This document shows, in pieces, positions 35,280 to 45,871 of a DNA stretch of 51,857 nucleotides (position 1 is its first letter; the number at the start of each line of letters is the position of its first letter). The notes beneath the pieces were generated by a model. That model was not told where the DNA came from. It searched no databases and worked only from the letters and a program-made list of their open reading frames with translations. This stretch comes from Gelidibacter salicanalis. GTDB lineage: Bacteria > Bacteroidota > Bacteroidia > Flavobacteriales > Flavobacteriaceae. Where the stretch lies: the NCBI RefSeq assembly GCF_016469035.1, contig NZ_JAEHJZ010000002.1:1-51857 (forward strand), in the 5' to 3' direction. Both the position numbers and the translations under genes were made by a program.

Positions 35280-36111
35280 AAATTTTATTAATTTCTCCTA
35301 ATTTACTAAGCGTTTTATATTTGGAAATCCCAATTAAACCCATTTTATATTTAAAAGGAATTTGGTTGAAGGTGATATAATTATGACGGTATATAAAAAA
35401 GACATATTTCACTAACCAAAGATAACTGAAGTTGCCATAAAACCTATACGCCACTGCTGATCTTGCAACTAGCGCATGGTCACTACCCATAAGTTTGCCC
35501 GAGTTCTCATTGGGGTGTTGCACGATGGTTTCAGACACATGTATCATTTTTAAACCTTGATCAAACGCGTTGCGCAAAAAAACATATTCCTCTTCCCCGT
35601 TAAAAGCGGCGCCAAAACCAAAATGAAGATTATAAAAAACAGTGTTTTTAAGAAATAGTACTCTTCTAAAAGAAATGACCCATGTGTAAATTTTTTTTAA
35701 TGATTTCTTAGTGTGGTGACCTGCCGGAAAATAGTTAGTATACATAAGACCCTCCTCATCTATAGCTTCAAAAGAGATCATGGCGGCATTAGGATATTTG
35801 AGATAGGCCTCAGCAATCATCGTTTTCAGATGTGGTTGATAGATAATATCATCATCTGCCATAAGACAAACATCTGCAGTGGCGTTAGTAATGGCAAGAT
35901 TTCTACTTTTTGCAACACCAAACTCGAAACTATTAATGACCTTGATGTACTCAAATTCGGAAATCAGAAGCTTGTCCGGAGTGGTTTGGTTAACTATTAA
36001 AATTTTAAAATCAGTGTGGTTATTATATTTTAACATGTCCCATAGAAATTCCATAGAGACCCGATGCATCGTTGCTACAAGAATTTCAATACTTGGTAAC
36101 TTAGTGTCCAT
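35269..36111 (-). CDS. Family 2 glycosyltransferase
   Basis: 280 residues. GT2 fold with SIEILVATMHR, DFKILIVNQTTPD, FGVAKSRNLAITNA and a DDD metal motif (VCLMADDDIIYQP). First gene of a two-gene minus-strand unit with fdtA, overlapping it by 11 bases. Driven by a perfect -7 box at 36152-36159. Confidence 0.85.
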   Translation of the reverse strand: MDTKLPSIEILVATMHRVSMEFLWDMLKYNNHTDFKILIVNQTTPDKLLISEFEYIKVINSFEFGVAKSRNLAITNATADVCLMADDDIIYQPHLKTMIAEAYLKYPNAAMISFEAIDEEGLMYTNYFPAGHHTKKSLKKIYTWVISFRRVLFLKNTVFYNLHFGFGAAFNGEEEYVFLRNAFDQGLKMIHVSETIVQHPNENSGKLMGSDHALVARSAVAYRFYGNFSYLWLVKYVFFIYRHNYITFNQIPFKYKMGLIGISKYKTLSKLGEINKIYDL

Positions 36112-36151
36112 TATTAACCTTAAAACAGTTCCTATTAATTATTTTTGAAAA

Positions 36152-36159
36152 CAAATGTA
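36152..36159 (-). promoter_or_regulatory. -7 box (TACATTTG) for the GT2-fdtA unit
   Basis: Perfect TAnnTTTG on the minus strand, 40 bases before ATG 36111 and only 8 bases from the divergent glycosyltransferase ATG at 36168, whose own promoter must overlap it. Confidence 0.55.
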
Positions 36160-36167
36160 ATAGTTTT

Positions 36168-37307
36168 ATGCGGATTCTATTGGTTGGCGAATATAGCCGG
36201 CTTCACAACTCATTAAAGGAAGGCCTGACGGACTTAGGCCATGAGGTCGTGTTGATGGGCAACAAAGATGGCTTTAAAGGTTATCCAGTAGATATTTACA
36301 TTAACCACTCGTTTCAAAACAGGGTATTGCACAAAATTAAAGTTGGTGCTTATAAACTGACAGGACTCGATTTAGGAAGTCTCGAAATAGTGCATAAAGT
36401 AAAAAAACAAGTGAACTCCTTAGCGCGGTTTGATGTGGTACAACTTATCAACGAATCTGCCTTTAGTATTCAGCCAAAAGCCGAACTAGAATTACTGCAA
36501 TTTCTAAAAACGAAAACTGACAAACTGTTTGTCCTTTCGTGCAGTTATGATCATGCGAGTGTGAAGTTTATGCTCAACAATGGCTTTACCTACAGCGCAC
36601 TGACGCCCTATTTAGAGAATAATTCTTTAAAAGACCATTATAAGTTCAAGCTCCAATATTTAAATGAAGACTTTTCGTTACTGCACCAATATGTTGTAGA
36701 CCATAGCAATGGCATTATCTCTACAGATCTGGATTATCATTTGCCGTTGGTGGGCAAACCTAATTACTTGGGACTTATTCCCAACCCTATCAACACTGAT
36801 AAAATTAGCTATATACCTATAAAAACAGACGGTAAAATAAAAATATTTCATGGAATTAATACACATGCCTCGCTCACCAAAGGAAACATGTTTTTTACGA
36901 AAGCGTTAAAAATCATCGAAGAGAAATATGCGGATAAGGTTGAAATTACCATTACCACCAACATTCCATACAAGGAGTATATTCAGCGTTATAACGATTG
37001 TCATATTCTGTTGGATATGGTCTACGCTTATGATCAAGGCTATAACGCTCTCGAAGCGATGGGCAAAGGGAAAGTGGTTTTTACTGGCGCAGAACAGGAA
37101 TGGTTAGGGCATTACAATTTGGAAGCAGATGCTGTGGCTATAAATGCCCAACCAGATGTGGCTTATTTAGTGGAAAAGCTGAGTTGGCTGATTGAACATC
37201 CTGAAAAAATTAAAGAGATCTCATTACAAGCCAGAGCGTTTATTGAAAGGGAACATTATTATAAAAATATTGCGCAACAGTATCTTGAGACGTGGAGCAT
37301 AAATTAA
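36168..37307 (+). CDS. GT4/GT1-like glycosyltransferase (GT-B fold)
   Basis: 379 residues. The N-terminal Rossmann start [28 protein letters not shown], and a C-terminal donor half ([46 protein letters not shown]) with the EAMG-type motif of GT4 enzymes. Probably adds a sugar to the repeat unit in the cytoplasm. Divergent from the GT2 gene at 35269-36111 and overlapping the convergent acyltransferase gene by 4 bases. Confidence 0.8.
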   Translation: MRILLVGEYSRLHNSLKEGLTDLGHEVVLMGNKDGFKGYPVDIYINHSFQNRVLHKIKVGAYKLTGLDLGSLEIVHKVKKQVNSLARFDVVQLINESAFSIQPKAELELLQFLKTKTDKLFVLSCSYDHASVKFMLNNGFTYSALTPYLENNSLKDHYKFKLQYLNEDFSLLHQYVVDHSNGIISTDLDYHLPLVGKPNYLGLIPNPINTDKISYIPIKTDGKIKIFHGINTHASLTKGNMFFTKALKIIEEKYADKVEITITTNIPYKEYIQRYNDCHILLDMVYAYDQGYNALEAMGKGKVVFTGAEQEWLGHYNLEADAVAINAQPDVAYLVEKLSWLIEHPEKIKEISLQARAFIEREHYYKNIAQQYLETWSIN

Positions 37308-37879
37308 GATAATTCTCTGATAATTTTTGCCGGATTTCCACCAATAACAACATTCATAGGAAAACTTTGTGTAACTATTGATCCAGCGGCAACCACACTA
37401 TTTTCCCCTATCGTAACTCCTTTTAAAATGGTGACATTATTTCCGATAAATACATTGTTTTCAATACGCACTCTTTTAGGATTTGGATCGGTTTGGTGGC
37501 GCTTGTTTTTTTCTAAGTCATGAAAGTTACTGTCATAAATGCCACAGTTCAACCCAATAAGCACATCATCTCCTATATCTATAGATTGTTCTGAAACTAT
37601 GGTACATTGGTTATTAACGCTCACATTGTTACCGAAAGTTATGGTTGCTTGTGCGTTTCGCGCCTCAATATAAGTGTAAGTGTTGTAAAACATAGGCGAA
37701 TCGACCACTCCAAATTTCACATGATGACCAAAAACAATGCGCCCTTTTCCTTTTAAAATCACAGGCTGAATGGCTTTGTAACTGCCTTTAACCTGCGTAT
37801 TGGTTGAGGCAAATCTGTAAAATAGTTTCTTTAAATACAGGACTACCGCTACCATTTTTAGTTTTAATGCCTTCTTCAT
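37304..37879 (-). CDS. Left-handed beta-helix (hexapeptide) acyltransferase
   Basis: 191 residues. Hexapeptide-repeat turns throughout ([60 protein letters not shown]) ending in [11 protein letters not shown], the signature of WbbJ/maltose O-acetyltransferase-type trimers. It would O- or N-acetylate a sugar of the surface polysaccharide. An FdtC/QdtC-like role (3-N-acetylation of the FdtB product) is possible but not shown. Last gene of the minus-strand unit 42586-37304; its ATG overlaps the flippase stop (ATGA). Confidence 0.85.
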   Translation of the reverse strand: MKKALKLKMVAVVLYLKKLFYRFASTNTQVKGSYKAIQPVILKGKGRIVFGHHVKFGVVDSPMFYNTYTYIEARNAQATITFGNNVSVNNQCTIVSEQSIDIGDDVLIGLNCGIYDSNFHDLEKNKRHQTDPNPKRVRIENNVFIGNNVTILKGVTIGENSVVAAGSIVTQSFPMNVVIGGNPAKIIRELS

Positions 37880-39174
37880 ATTTCGAAATTTTCCCGACTA
37901 AATAACAACTTTTTAAACACCATCACAATTACTATAGTATGAAGGGCGAAGTTAACAAAATGAGCTATAACAGCACCTTCAACGCCATAAACATCAATAA
38001 AATAAATACTGGCTAAATATAAGGTCACAATTGAAAACAGCTCAACTCCTATATAATAGAACACCATCTTCTTTGCGATCAATTGATAGGCAATCACAGA
38101 TGAGATGACCTTAAGAAAATCGCCCAACAGTTGCCATTTAAAGAGATGTTCAACAGGTTGAAACTCGTCCGTGAATAACACCTGGACTATAAATGATCTC
38201 AAAAAATAAATACTGATCAACGCCACTCCAAAAATTGGCATCACCGTTTTATAAAAGTGAATCACTTCCTGCCTAAACTCGAAAGCATTTTTAATTTCTG
38301 AAAATCGCGGTAATATATAAAGTGCCAGCAAAGAACTCACGAACATTAAATAATAATTGGAAATGCGCCTCATAGCTTCCCAAAAACCAGCGTCCTTTAA
38401 ACTGACATGGTCAATTAAATAATTTCTAATAAACACAAAAACAAGAGGCATTACAGCTGCAGAAAACAAGGCCATTATTGAATAAGAACTCAAACTTCTG
38501 AGAAATTTCAGTTTTACGCCTGAAAGTTTCAGCGTTTTAAATACCTCCTTAATCTCAAAAAAACTGAACAATGTCACAAAAAATAATAGTCCAGGAATGA
38601 TCACTGCCGCAATCAAAGCGCCATCCAATTGTACTTTCCAAATTAAGAATAAGGTAATGCCTAGACCAACTACTTGACTGTAAATATTGATTTTAACTAC
38701 AGTTTTATATTTTGACAACCCGTTGATGATGGCAATCAAAACTACATTAAGAGCATTAAAAGGTAAAGCAAAAGCAAGCAGCTTTATGACAAAGCCATAT
38801 GATTGCCGTGAACCAAAAACCCATTGACTAAGAATATCAGCATTAAAAAATAACAGTATTGAGATAATGAGGGTAGTAATCAGAACAACGGTTAAAACAG
38901 TACCTACAGCTTCATTTAGTTTTGGATGGTCTTCTTTAAATTCAGCAACATATTTAACAATGCCATTTGAAAACCCCAAAGTTGAAAAGGACTCCGCTGT
39001 GGTTAAAAAATTTCTTAAATTTCCAATCAAGGCCAATCCTTCTGCACCAATATAAACCGCTATGGCTTTAGAGGTTATAAATCCAGCCAACATTCTAAAG
39101 ACAACAGCTACTGAATTATAGGACGCTATTTTAAGAAGCAGGTTGCTGTTTATATGATGTAGAATTTTTTTCAA
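37876..39174 (-). CDS. Wzx-type polysaccharide flippase, copy B
   Basis: 432 residues, about 12 membrane segments, MATE-like polysaccharide exporter of the O-antigen translocase type ([20 protein letters not shown] at the start). It flips lipid-linked repeat units across the inner membrane. The start is TTG at 39174, since an in-frame TAG lies two codons upstream and the family N-terminus begins here. It is a clear paralog of the adjacent gene at 39199-40503 along its whole length (shared LTSKAIA/ITSKAIA, GNLRNF, GVEGAVI.HFV), 24 bases apart. Confidence 0.88.
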   Translation of the reverse strand: MKKILHHINSNLLLKIASYNSVAVVFRMLAGFITSKAIAVYIGAEGLALIGNLRNFLTTAESFSTLGFSNGIVKYVAEFKEDHPKLNEAVGTVLTVVLITTLIISILLFFNADILSQWVFGSRQSYGFVIKLLAFALPFNALNVVLIAIINGLSKYKTVVKINIYSQVVGLGITLFLIWKVQLDGALIAAVIIPGLLFFVTLFSFFEIKEVFKTLKLSGVKLKFLRSLSSYSIMALFSAAVMPLVFVFIRNYLIDHVSLKDAGFWEAMRRISNYYLMFVSSLLALYILPRFSEIKNAFEFRQEVIHFYKTVMPIFGVALISIYFLRSFIVQVLFTDEFQPVEHLFKWQLLGDFLKVISSVIAYQLIAKKMVFYYIGVELFSIVTLYLASIYFIDVYGVEGAVIAHFVNFALHTIVIVMVFKKLLFSRENFEI

Positions 39175-39198
39175 TAGCTATAGGTCTTTGGGCACCAA

Positions 39199-40503
39199 TT
39201 AATCTTCTTTGGCAATAGGAAGCACCCCAAAAAGCGAACTGCTAAAAATCAACAAAATAATACCATAGTGCATCAAATAACTTACAAAATGTCCGATAAC
39301 CGCGCCTTCAACGCCAAAAATATCAATCAAATAGATACTCGATAAATACATGACAACAACCAAGAATATTTCAATAATTATAAAATGGGTAAACATTTTT
39401 TTTGCGATGAATTGATAGGCAATCACAATGGAAAGTACTTTTACAAAATCTCCCAAAAGTTGCCATAAAAACAAGTCCTCAGTGGGTTGAAATGCTTCAG
39501 AAAATATAAGAGAAACCAAAATTGAACGCAACACATAAATAATTACCAACCCTATGGCGAAGATGGGAATCGTCGTTTTATAAAAACTAAATACTTCTTT
39601 CCTGAATTCTTTTTTGCTGTCAATCTCACTGAATCTCGGCAAAAAATAAAAAGTCATCAAGGAGTTGATAAACATTAAATAGTAATCTGAAATACGCTGC
39701 ATTGCTTCCCAGTGGCCAGCTTCCTTAATCCCAACTTCGACAATAATATAATTTCTAATTAATATGGAAACCATAGGAATAGCTACGGTCGTAACAAGAC
39801 CCATGATGGCAAAAGGGGCAAATTTTTTTATTACTCCAAAATTGACGTTGGATATTTTTACTGAAGATGCCAAACTGCGTTGGTTAATAAATCCGACAAC
39901 AGTAATTAGTAAAATTAGCGACGGTGCAATTACGGCTGCAACCAATGCGCCATCAATATTGTTCTGAAAAATTAAAAGCAAGGTCACCAATAACCCTAAA
40001 ACCTGTCCAATAATGTTTATAATAAGTAAAATTTTATACTTAAAAAATCCATTCATTATAGCAAAACTGAACATGTTCAATGCATAAAACGGTAATGCTA
40101 CCGCCATGATCTTTATGACATACGCATAGTTATAATTAGCAGAAAACAAGAATTGATTAACATATTCTGCATTATAATAAGTAAAAAAAGCAAGCAAAAT
40201 AGTTGATATAAACCCTAAATAATATGCCGTTGACAAGGTTTGACTCAGTTTCAGGGCATCGTTTTTAACCTCTGATATTGATTTGACAAAACCATTATAG
40301 ATACCTAGAATTGAAAACGTGTGGACAGCCCCTATAAAATTACGAAGGTTTCCAATGAGTGCCATGCCTTCGACACCAATAAATATGGCGATAGCTTTAG
40401 AAGTCAAAATACCCGCCGTCATTTTAATTATGATGGTTATGGTATTAAGATTGGCTACCTTAAATAATACATGATCATTGATATACCTAATAAATTTATT
40501 CAT
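39199..40503 (-). CDS. Wzx-type polysaccharide flippase, copy A
   Basis: 434 residues from ATG 40503, whose A of the start shares the TGATG junction with the fdtB stop. About 12 membrane segments. Whole-length similarity with the following flippase shows a tandem duplication: same length, same N-terminal [18 protein letters not shown] and C-terminal DIFGVEGAVIGHFVSY. Either the two export different glycans or one is becoming redundant. Confidence 0.88.
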   Translation of the reverse strand: MNKFIRYINDHVLFKVANLNTITIIIKMTAGILTSKAIAIFIGVEGMALIGNLRNFIGAVHTFSILGIYNGFVKSISEVKNDALKLSQTLSTAYYLGFISTILLAFFTYYNAEYVNQFLFSANYNYAYVIKIMAVALPFYALNMFSFAIMNGFFKYKILLIINIIGQVLGLLVTLLLIFQNNIDGALVAAVIAPSLILLITVVGFINQRSLASSVKISNVNFGVIKKFAPFAIMGLVTTVAIPMVSILIRNYIIVEVGIKEAGHWEAMQRISDYYLMFINSLMTFYFLPRFSEIDSKKEFRKEVFSFYKTTIPIFAIGLVIIYVLRSILVSLIFSEAFQPTEDLFLWQLLGDFVKVLSIVIAYQFIAKKMFTHFIIIEIFLVVVMYLSSIYLIDIFGVEGAVIGHFVSYLMHYGIILLIFSSSLFGVLPIAKED

Positions 40504-41606
40504 CAATAAGTGTTTAGAATTTCAACAACCTTAGAGACCTCATCATCCGTCATTACCGGACTTATTGGAATGCTTATAATGCTGTCATGAATAACTTCTG
40601 TAATTGGGGCGATTTGATTTTTAAATGCTGTCAGTGCTTTTTGACGATGTGGTGCAATTGGATAATGTATTAAAAAATCGACGCCACGAGCTTGGAGGTA
40701 CTCCAAAAACACTGAACGATCAGCAGTCCTAACAACAAATACATGAAAGACATGGTCTTTGGCACCTGTATAAAACGGGAGTATTAGTTTTTTATTTTTA
40801 ATCTCTTCAAGATAACGTTTAGCAATACTTTGACGCCTGTCATTATCAGCGTCAAGCAATTTTAACTTTACATTTAAAAAGCCAGCCTGAAGCTCATCTA
40901 ACCGACTATTGACACCGATGATTTTATTCACATATTTTTTAGAGCTGCCATAATTACGCATCATTTTGAGCGTTTCTGCTAAGTCTTTATCATTGGTTGT
41001 GACCGCTCCTCCGTCTCCCAAAGCGCCAAGATTTTTACTGGGATAAAAACTAAACGCTGCCGCATGTCCCAAATTCCCAGCTTTCTTCATGCTGAAGTTT
41101 TCAATTGCGCCATGCGCTTGAGCTGCATCTTCAATAACCAATAGCCCGTGCGTCTGGGCAATGGTATTAATAGCCTTCATATTGGCTAATTGACCGTACA
41201 AATGCACTCCCAATATGGCTTTCGTTTTCTTTGTAATGTGTTGTTCTATTTCTGTGGGAGAAATATTATAGGTCTTCAATTCAGGTTCCACAAAAACGGG
41301 TTTTAATCCCGCATTTATTACAGACAAAATGGAAGCAATATAGGTATTGGCAGGAACAATCACTTCATCATTGTATTCCAAACGTCCTAAATGCAAGTAG
41401 CCCTTGAAAATTAAGGTAAGTGCATCTAACCCATTCGCGGTCCCCACACAGAACTCAGTACCACAATAGGCAGCGAAATCAGCTTCAAAACGAGCTACTT
41501 CACTACCCAAAATATAATGTCCAGCATCTAAAAATTGTTTGAATTTCTCCTGAAATTCCGTTTCAAAATGGGCGTTGATTTTATTTAGGTCTAGAAACTT
41601 TATCAT
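40503..41606 (-). CDS. fdtB: dTDP-3-amino-3,6-dideoxyhexose transaminase, DegT/FdtB-like
   Basis: 367 residues. DegT/DnrJ/EryC1/StrS aminotransferase: PLP-Lys191 in [16 protein letters not shown], Asp160 in [23 protein letters not shown] near 59, [14 protein letters not shown]. With FdtA in the same cluster the likely reaction is glutamate-dependent transamination of dTDP-3-keto-6-deoxyhexose to the 3-amino sugar. The ATG overlaps the preceding acyltransferase stop by 4 bases (ATGA), and its stop overlaps the flippase ATG by one base, so the unit is tightly coupled. Confidence 0.88.
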   Translation of the reverse strand: MIKFLDLNKINAHFETEFQEKFKQFLDAGHYILGSEVARFEADFAAYCGTEFCVGTANGLDALTLIFKGYLHLGRLEYNDEVIVPANTYIASILSVINAGLKPVFVEPELKTYNISPTEIEQHITKKTKAILGVHLYGQLANMKAINTIAQTHGLLVIEDAAQAHGAIENFSMKKAGNLGHAAAFSFYPSKNLGALGDGGAVTTNDKDLAETLKMMRNYGSSKKYVNKIIGVNSRLDELQAGFLNVKLKLLDADNDRRQSIAKRYLEEIKNKKLILPFYTGAKDHVFHVFVVRTADRSVFLEYLQARGVDFLIHYPIAPHRQKALTAFKNQIAPITEVIHDSIISIPISPVMTDDEVSKVVEILNTY

Positions 41607-42586
41607 GACAACACCCCGTTCAATTTATTGTGATTTTTCGTCTCAATTATATAAAAATCTTGTGTGATTGTCCGCGCTCCAAATCCTTCCTTCCAAAATT
41701 GAAGACCGTAATTTATATTTTTACCATCATTTTCATTGGAGCTGCCAAAATCAAAATAGCGTTTTTCAGCATAGACTTCATTTATCAAATAATCGTGCAA
41801 CACATCCAAACTGCCTAGCGTATTTTTATCTGCATTTCCAGAAATATACTGACAATGCGCCACCCGTGGGGTTTCAAATATTGTGGCACCCGCAACAATT
41901 TGCCCTTCATGATATACATTGAATTGTTTAATGTTATCAGGAAACCTGTCCTTTAAATATAAGATTTCCTTAAGTGAATGCACCGGAGTCACGTTGTGCT
42001 TTGTATCCAGATTAGGCTTCAGAATTGAATTCCAAACTGCCTTAAAATCATCATCATTTACAACTCTTAAATGATGTTTTTGTGCGCGTTTGATGCCCTC
42101 TCGCCTACTCCTCGAGAATTTTAATTTTTGGCTGGTATCAATAACGGACAAGACCTCTCTCTTTTCCAATTGTGCGTTGAGAATATAATAGAGATAGCGA
42201 GCTTCTTCCGAAGGAAGGCGATGGTAGATGGTAGGGATATCTTTAATAGACAATGACTGGATATGGAGTTCAGACAAAAATTTTAGGAGCAACTCAAAGC
42301 TTCGCAATACGGTGTCAAACTTAATATCTGCTGATAATAGCAGTCCTCCGTAGGTTAAACCTTGATGGGAATAAAGCTTATCTCCTGCCCTATTTGCTGG
42401 TAATAGACCTACCAAGATACCATTCTTAAATAGCATCAATGAAAAATCCTCAAACCGATGTTGATGGTATTCCATAAAATCACGCTGAAATAAAAATGTA
42501 GCATTTTTGCTTTGAGACACAAAAGCATCCCAAATAGACTTAAATTTAGGTTGATATATTTCAATTGAATAGTTTTCCAAATTCAA
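41603..42586 (-). CDS. FemAB-like GNAT acyltransferase
   Basis: 327 residues, two GNAT-like halves as in FemAB/PF13480 proteins ([62 protein letters not shown]). First gene of the fdtB-flippase-acyltransferase unit and overlapping fdtB by 4 bases, so it is a plausible N-acyltransferase for the 3-amino sugar (inference). The start is TTG at 42586: an in-frame TAA is three codons upstream and the next ATG lies 40 or more codons inside the conserved domain. Confidence 0.8.
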   Translation of the reverse strand: MNLENYSIEIYQPKFKSIWDAFVSQSKNATFLFQRDFMEYHQHRFEDFSLMLFKNGILVGLLPANRAGDKLYSHQGLTYGGLLLSADIKFDTVLRSFELLLKFLSELHIQSLSIKDIPTIYHRLPSEEARYLYYILNAQLEKREVLSVIDTSQKLKFSRSRREGIKRAQKHHLRVVNDDDFKAVWNSILKPNLDTKHNVTPVHSLKEILYLKDRFPDNIKQFNVYHEGQIVAGATIFETPRVAHCQYISGNADKNTLGSLDVLHDYLINEVYAEKRYFDFGSSNENDGKNINYGLQFWKEGFGARTITQDFYIIETKNHNKLNGVLS

Positions 42587-42719
42587 CGCAGATTATAAAA
42601 TTTTGGCATTCAAATCAGCATCCAAATTACAATATTTTTAGTGAGGCTCTTAAACTTGCGCTTTAATATTACTGACCAGACATACAATTGATACTTTAAA
42701 ACCATCGGTAGAAACAAAA

Positions 42720-42745
42720 AAAGGAACTCCAAATGGAATTCCTTT
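42720..42745 (-). terminator. Terminator of typA
   Basis: An 11-bp stem with one mismatch (42720-42730 AAAGGAACTCC; 42735-42745 GGAATTCCTTT), loop AAAT, followed on the minus strand by a T-run. It separates typA from the polysaccharide unit, which therefore needs its own promoter in 42587-42719. Confidence 0.85.
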
Positions 42746-42771
42746 ATATATAGTTAATTAAAAGACTGATT

Positions 42772-44571
42772 TTAGTTGGTCTTATTTCTTTTACGCTCAA
42801 CTTCTGTTAAGTAAATTTTACGCAAACGAATATGATGTGGTGTAACCTCTACGTACTCATCTTTTTGGATATATTCCAAAGCTTCTTCCAAAGAAAATTT
42901 TATGGCTGGTACAATACGTGCTTTATCATCTGCACCAGAAGAACGCACGTTACTCAATTTCTTGGTTTTTGTGACGTTAACTGCCATATCATCGCTACGG
43001 GAATTTTCTCCAATAACCTGCCCTTCATAAATATCTTCTCCCGGATCAACAAAAAACTTACCTCTATCTTGCAATTTATCAATAGAATAAGGAATTGCTT
43101 GACCTTTTTCCATAGATACCAAAGAACCATTTTGACGTTCTGGAATACCACCTTTAAGCGGTTGGTATTCTGTAAAACGGTGAGACATGATTGCTTCACC
43201 CGCTGTAGCGGTCAACAATTGGTTACGCAAACCGATAATTCCACGCGATGGGATAAGGAATTTACATACCATACGGTCGCCTTTAGCTTCCATACTCAAC
43301 ATTTCACCTTTACGAAGCGTCACCATTTCAATGGCTTTACCTGAAACAGATTCTGGTAAATCGATAGTCATTTCTTCAACAGGCTCACATTTAACACCAT
43401 CAATTTCTTTAATGATTACTTGAGGTTGACCAATTTGAAGTTCATACCCTTCACGACGCATTGTTTCTATCAATACAGATAAATGCAAAACACCACGACC
43501 AAACACCATAAACTTATCAGCACTATCGGTTGGATTAACACGTAAGGCTAAGTTTTTCTCAAGTTCTTTTGTCAAACGGTCTTTAATATGACGAGAGGTT
43601 ACAAATTTTCCATCTTTACCAAAAAATGGCGAATCGTTAATTGTAAATAACATACTCATTGTAGGCTCATCAATTGCTATAGTTTGCAAACCTTCTGGAT
43701 TTTCAAAATCGGCAACAGTATCGCCAATTTCAAATCCTTCCAATCCAACTAAAGCACAAATATCTCCAGTTTGAACTTCTTCAACCTTTCTACGCCCAAC
43801 ACCTTCAAACACGTGAAGCTCTTTAATTTTAGATTTCACGATTTTTCCATCGCGTTTCACTAAAGAGATATTCATTCCTGTTTTTAGGATGCCACGTTGT
43901 AAACGTCCAATTGCGATTCTACCAGTAAATGAAGAGAAATCTAAAGACGTAATCAACATTTGCGTAGTACCTTCTTCGGTTTTATGAGAAGGGATATGCT
44001 CAATAACCATATCTAATAATGGTTCAAGAGAATCTGTTGGATTTTTCCAATCTGTACTCATCCAATTGTTCTTTGCAGAACCGTATACAGTAGGGAAATC
44101 TAACTGCCATTCTTCAGCACCCAGTTCAAACATTAAATCAAAAACTGCTTCATGTACTTCTTCTGGGGTACAGTTTTCTTTGTCAACTTTATTAATAACC
44201 ACACAAGGTTTTAATCCTAAATCAAGAGCTTTTTGAAGCACAAAACGCGTTTGCGGCATTGGACCTTCAAAAGCATCAACCAAAAGCAAAACGCCATCGG
44301 CCATATTCAATACACGCTCAACTTCACCGCCAAAATCCGCGTGACCAGGAGTATCAATAACATTAATTTTTGTATCCTTATAAATTACGGAAACGTTCTT
44401 AGAAGTAATGGTAATACCTCTTTCACGCTCTAAATCGTTATTATCAAGAATTAAATCACCTGTGTTTTCGTTTTCACGAAACGTTTTACAGTGGTACATA
44501 ATTTTGTCAACCAAGGTGGTTTTACCGTGGTCAACGTGTGCAATAATTGCAATATTTTTTATCTTTGCCAT
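42772..44571 (-). CDS. typA: Ribosome-associated GTPase TypA/BipA
   Basis: 599 residues from ATG 44571 ([19 protein letters not shown]), the family-typical start; an in-frame ATG at 44634 would place 21 residues across the promoter. G1 AHVDHGKTT (11-19), [10 protein letters not shown] (G2), [15 protein letters not shown] (G3) and NKVDKENC (G4) are intact, followed by EF-G-like domains and the BipA C-terminal domain. It binds the ribosome and helps 50S assembly and stress or cold adaptation. Confidence 0.96.
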   Translation of the reverse strand: MAKIKNIAIIAHVDHGKTTLVDKIMYHCKTFRENENTGDLILDNNDLERERGITITSKNVSVIYKDTKINVIDTPGHADFGGEVERVLNMADGVLLLVDAFEGPMPQTRFVLQKALDLGLKPCVVINKVDKENCTPEEVHEAVFDLMFELGAEEWQLDFPTVYGSAKNNWMSTDWKNPTDSLEPLLDMVIEHIPSHKTEEGTTQMLITSLDFSSFTGRIAIGRLQRGILKTGMNISLVKRDGKIVKSKIKELHVFEGVGRRKVEEVQTGDICALVGLEGFEIGDTVADFENPEGLQTIAIDEPTMSMLFTINDSPFFGKDGKFVTSRHIKDRLTKELEKNLALRVNPTDSADKFMVFGRGVLHLSVLIETMRREGYELQIGQPQVIIKEIDGVKCEPVEEMTIDLPESVSGKAIEMVTLRKGEMLSMEAKGDRMVCKFLIPSRGIIGLRNQLLTATAGEAIMSHRFTEYQPLKGGIPERQNGSLVSMEKGQAIPYSIDKLQDRGKFFVDPGEDIYEGQVIGENSRSDDMAVNVTKTKKLSNVRSSGADDKARIVPAIKFSLEEALEYIQKDEYVEVTPHHIRLRKIYLTEVERKRNKTN

Positions 44572-44596
44572 ATATATGGTGCCATTTTTCAGCGTG

Positions 44597-44623
44597 CAAA
44601 TGTACGTTATTTTTTTTTCACAA
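44597..44623 (-). promoter_or_regulatory. Promoter of typA
   Basis: Perfect TACATTTG -7 box at 44597-44604 with TTG at 44621-44623 on the minus strand, 16 bases apart (slightly short for the Bacteroidetes consensus). 25 bases lie between the box and ATG 44571. Confidence 0.65.
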
Positions 44624-45007
44624 GCCGTTACCATAACCTCCGATTTTTCATTTTTTTTTAGATCCTATAAAAATTTCCCACTTAATAAACCCATCACAAT
44701 TTATTGAACCACATAATTTTAGGGATTTCTTGTTCTGTTTAACATCATTTTATGAGCATTTTCAAACACCATAATGCCATCGTTCCAAACCTTACTTTAC
44801 AGGATGAGCGTACTTAATATTCGCTGAATAAATGGAAAAATATAGGTTGTCTCTAATTTTTGACCTCACACTTCACATATTTTACATGTAATTATATCAT
44901 CTAATCAAGCATAGACGTCCCTTACCTCTACTATAGAAAAACACAATAGCCCAGGTAGCGCTTCACACATTATTTCCGTAACTTTGCATTTTTATAATAC
45001 ATAGCAA
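44624..45007. other. Intergenic region between divergent typA and kdsA
   Basis: No coding frame or repeat is evident. It holds the kdsA promoter near its right end; the remainder is AT-rich and I see nothing else in it. Confidence 0.5.
44979..44986 (+). promoter_or_regulatory. -7 box (TAACTTTG) of kdsA
   Basis: Perfect TAnnTTTG 21 bases before the kdsA ATG; no clear -33 TTG. Confidence 0.6.
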
Positions 45008-45826
45008 ATGACTCTTAACGACGTTCCTAAATTAAAACATATTACAGCTGATAATTTCTTTTTACTCTGTGGCCCTTGCGCCATAGAAGGTGAAGAAATG
45101 GCCCTTCGTATTGCTGAGAAAGTAGTGCGGATTACCAATGATTTGCAAATTCCTTATATTTTTAAAGGGAGTTTTAAAAAAGCGAATCGTAGTAGAATTG
45201 ACAGTTTTACGGGAATTGGTGACGAAAAAGCGCTAAAAATATTGCGTAAAGTTTCTGAAATGTTTGACGTTCCAACAGTGACCGATATTCATGAAATTTC
45301 TGATGCAAAAATGGCAGCAGAATATGTAGACGTATTACAAATTCCAGCGTTTTTAGTAAGACAAACGGATTTGGTGGTAGCTGCGGCAGAAACCGGAAAA
45401 GTGGTCAACCTTAAAAAAGGACAATTTATGAGTCCTGAAGCCATGAAGCATGCCGTGCAAAAAGTAAAAGATGCAGGCAATGAGAAGGCCTGGATTACAG
45501 ACCGAGGGACGATGTTTGGTTACCAAGATATGATTGTGGATTTTAGAGGCATTCCTACCATGCGCCAATATGCACCAACTGTTTTAGATGTGACACACTC
45601 TTTGCAGCAGCCCAATCAAACTATAGGTGTTACCGGTGGCAGACCGGATATGATCGAAACGATTGCCAGAGCTGGCATTGTAAACAACGTGGATGGTTTG
45701 TTTATAGAAACCCATTTTGACCCTGCAAACGCTAAAAGTGATGGTGCCAACATGCTCCATTTAGATAATTTAGAGAAATTGTTAACCAATTTGGTGGCGA
45801 TAAGAAAAGTAGTCAACACTTTATAG
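45008..45826 (+). CDS. kdsA: 3-deoxy-8-phosphooctulonate (KDO-8-P) synthase, metal-dependent type
   Basis: 272 residues. Condenses phosphoenolpyruvate with arabinose-5-phosphate to KDO-8-P, the precursor of the LPS inner core. FLLCGPCAIE, FKGSFKKANRSRIDSF, QIPAFLVRQTDL and VVNLKKGQF are the active-site blocks. Cys24 stands where E. coli KdsA has Asn, and H197 (DVTHSLQ), E234 (FIETH) and D245 (AKSDGA) match the other metal ligands known from Aquifex, so this is the metal-requiring class. Cytoplasmic. The GNAT gene follows after 45 bases. Confidence 0.95.
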   Translation: MTLNDVPKLKHITADNFFLLCGPCAIEGEEMALRIAEKVVRITNDLQIPYIFKGSFKKANRSRIDSFTGIGDEKALKILRKVSEMFDVPTVTDIHEISDAKMAAEYVDVLQIPAFLVRQTDLVVAAAETGKVVNLKKGQFMSPEAMKHAVQKVKDAGNEKAWITDRGTMFGYQDMIVDFRGIPTMRQYAPTVLDVTHSLQQPNQTIGVTGGRPDMIETIARAGIVNNVDGLFIETHFDPANAKSDGANMLHLDNLEKLLTNLVAIRKVVNTL

Positions 45827-45871
45827 TGCTCAGAAATAAAAATAAATAATAGCAGTAGATAATATCACATT

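Noticed and set aside
36161-36168. TAGTTTTA as a -7 box for the glycosyltransferase at 36168
   Set aside because: It overlaps the ATG itself and has one mismatch, so it cannot place a transcription start upstream of the gene.
42832-43344. 170-codon plus-strand open frame inside typA
   Set aside because: Antisense shadow of typA; composition is unlike a protein and no homologous pattern is recognised.
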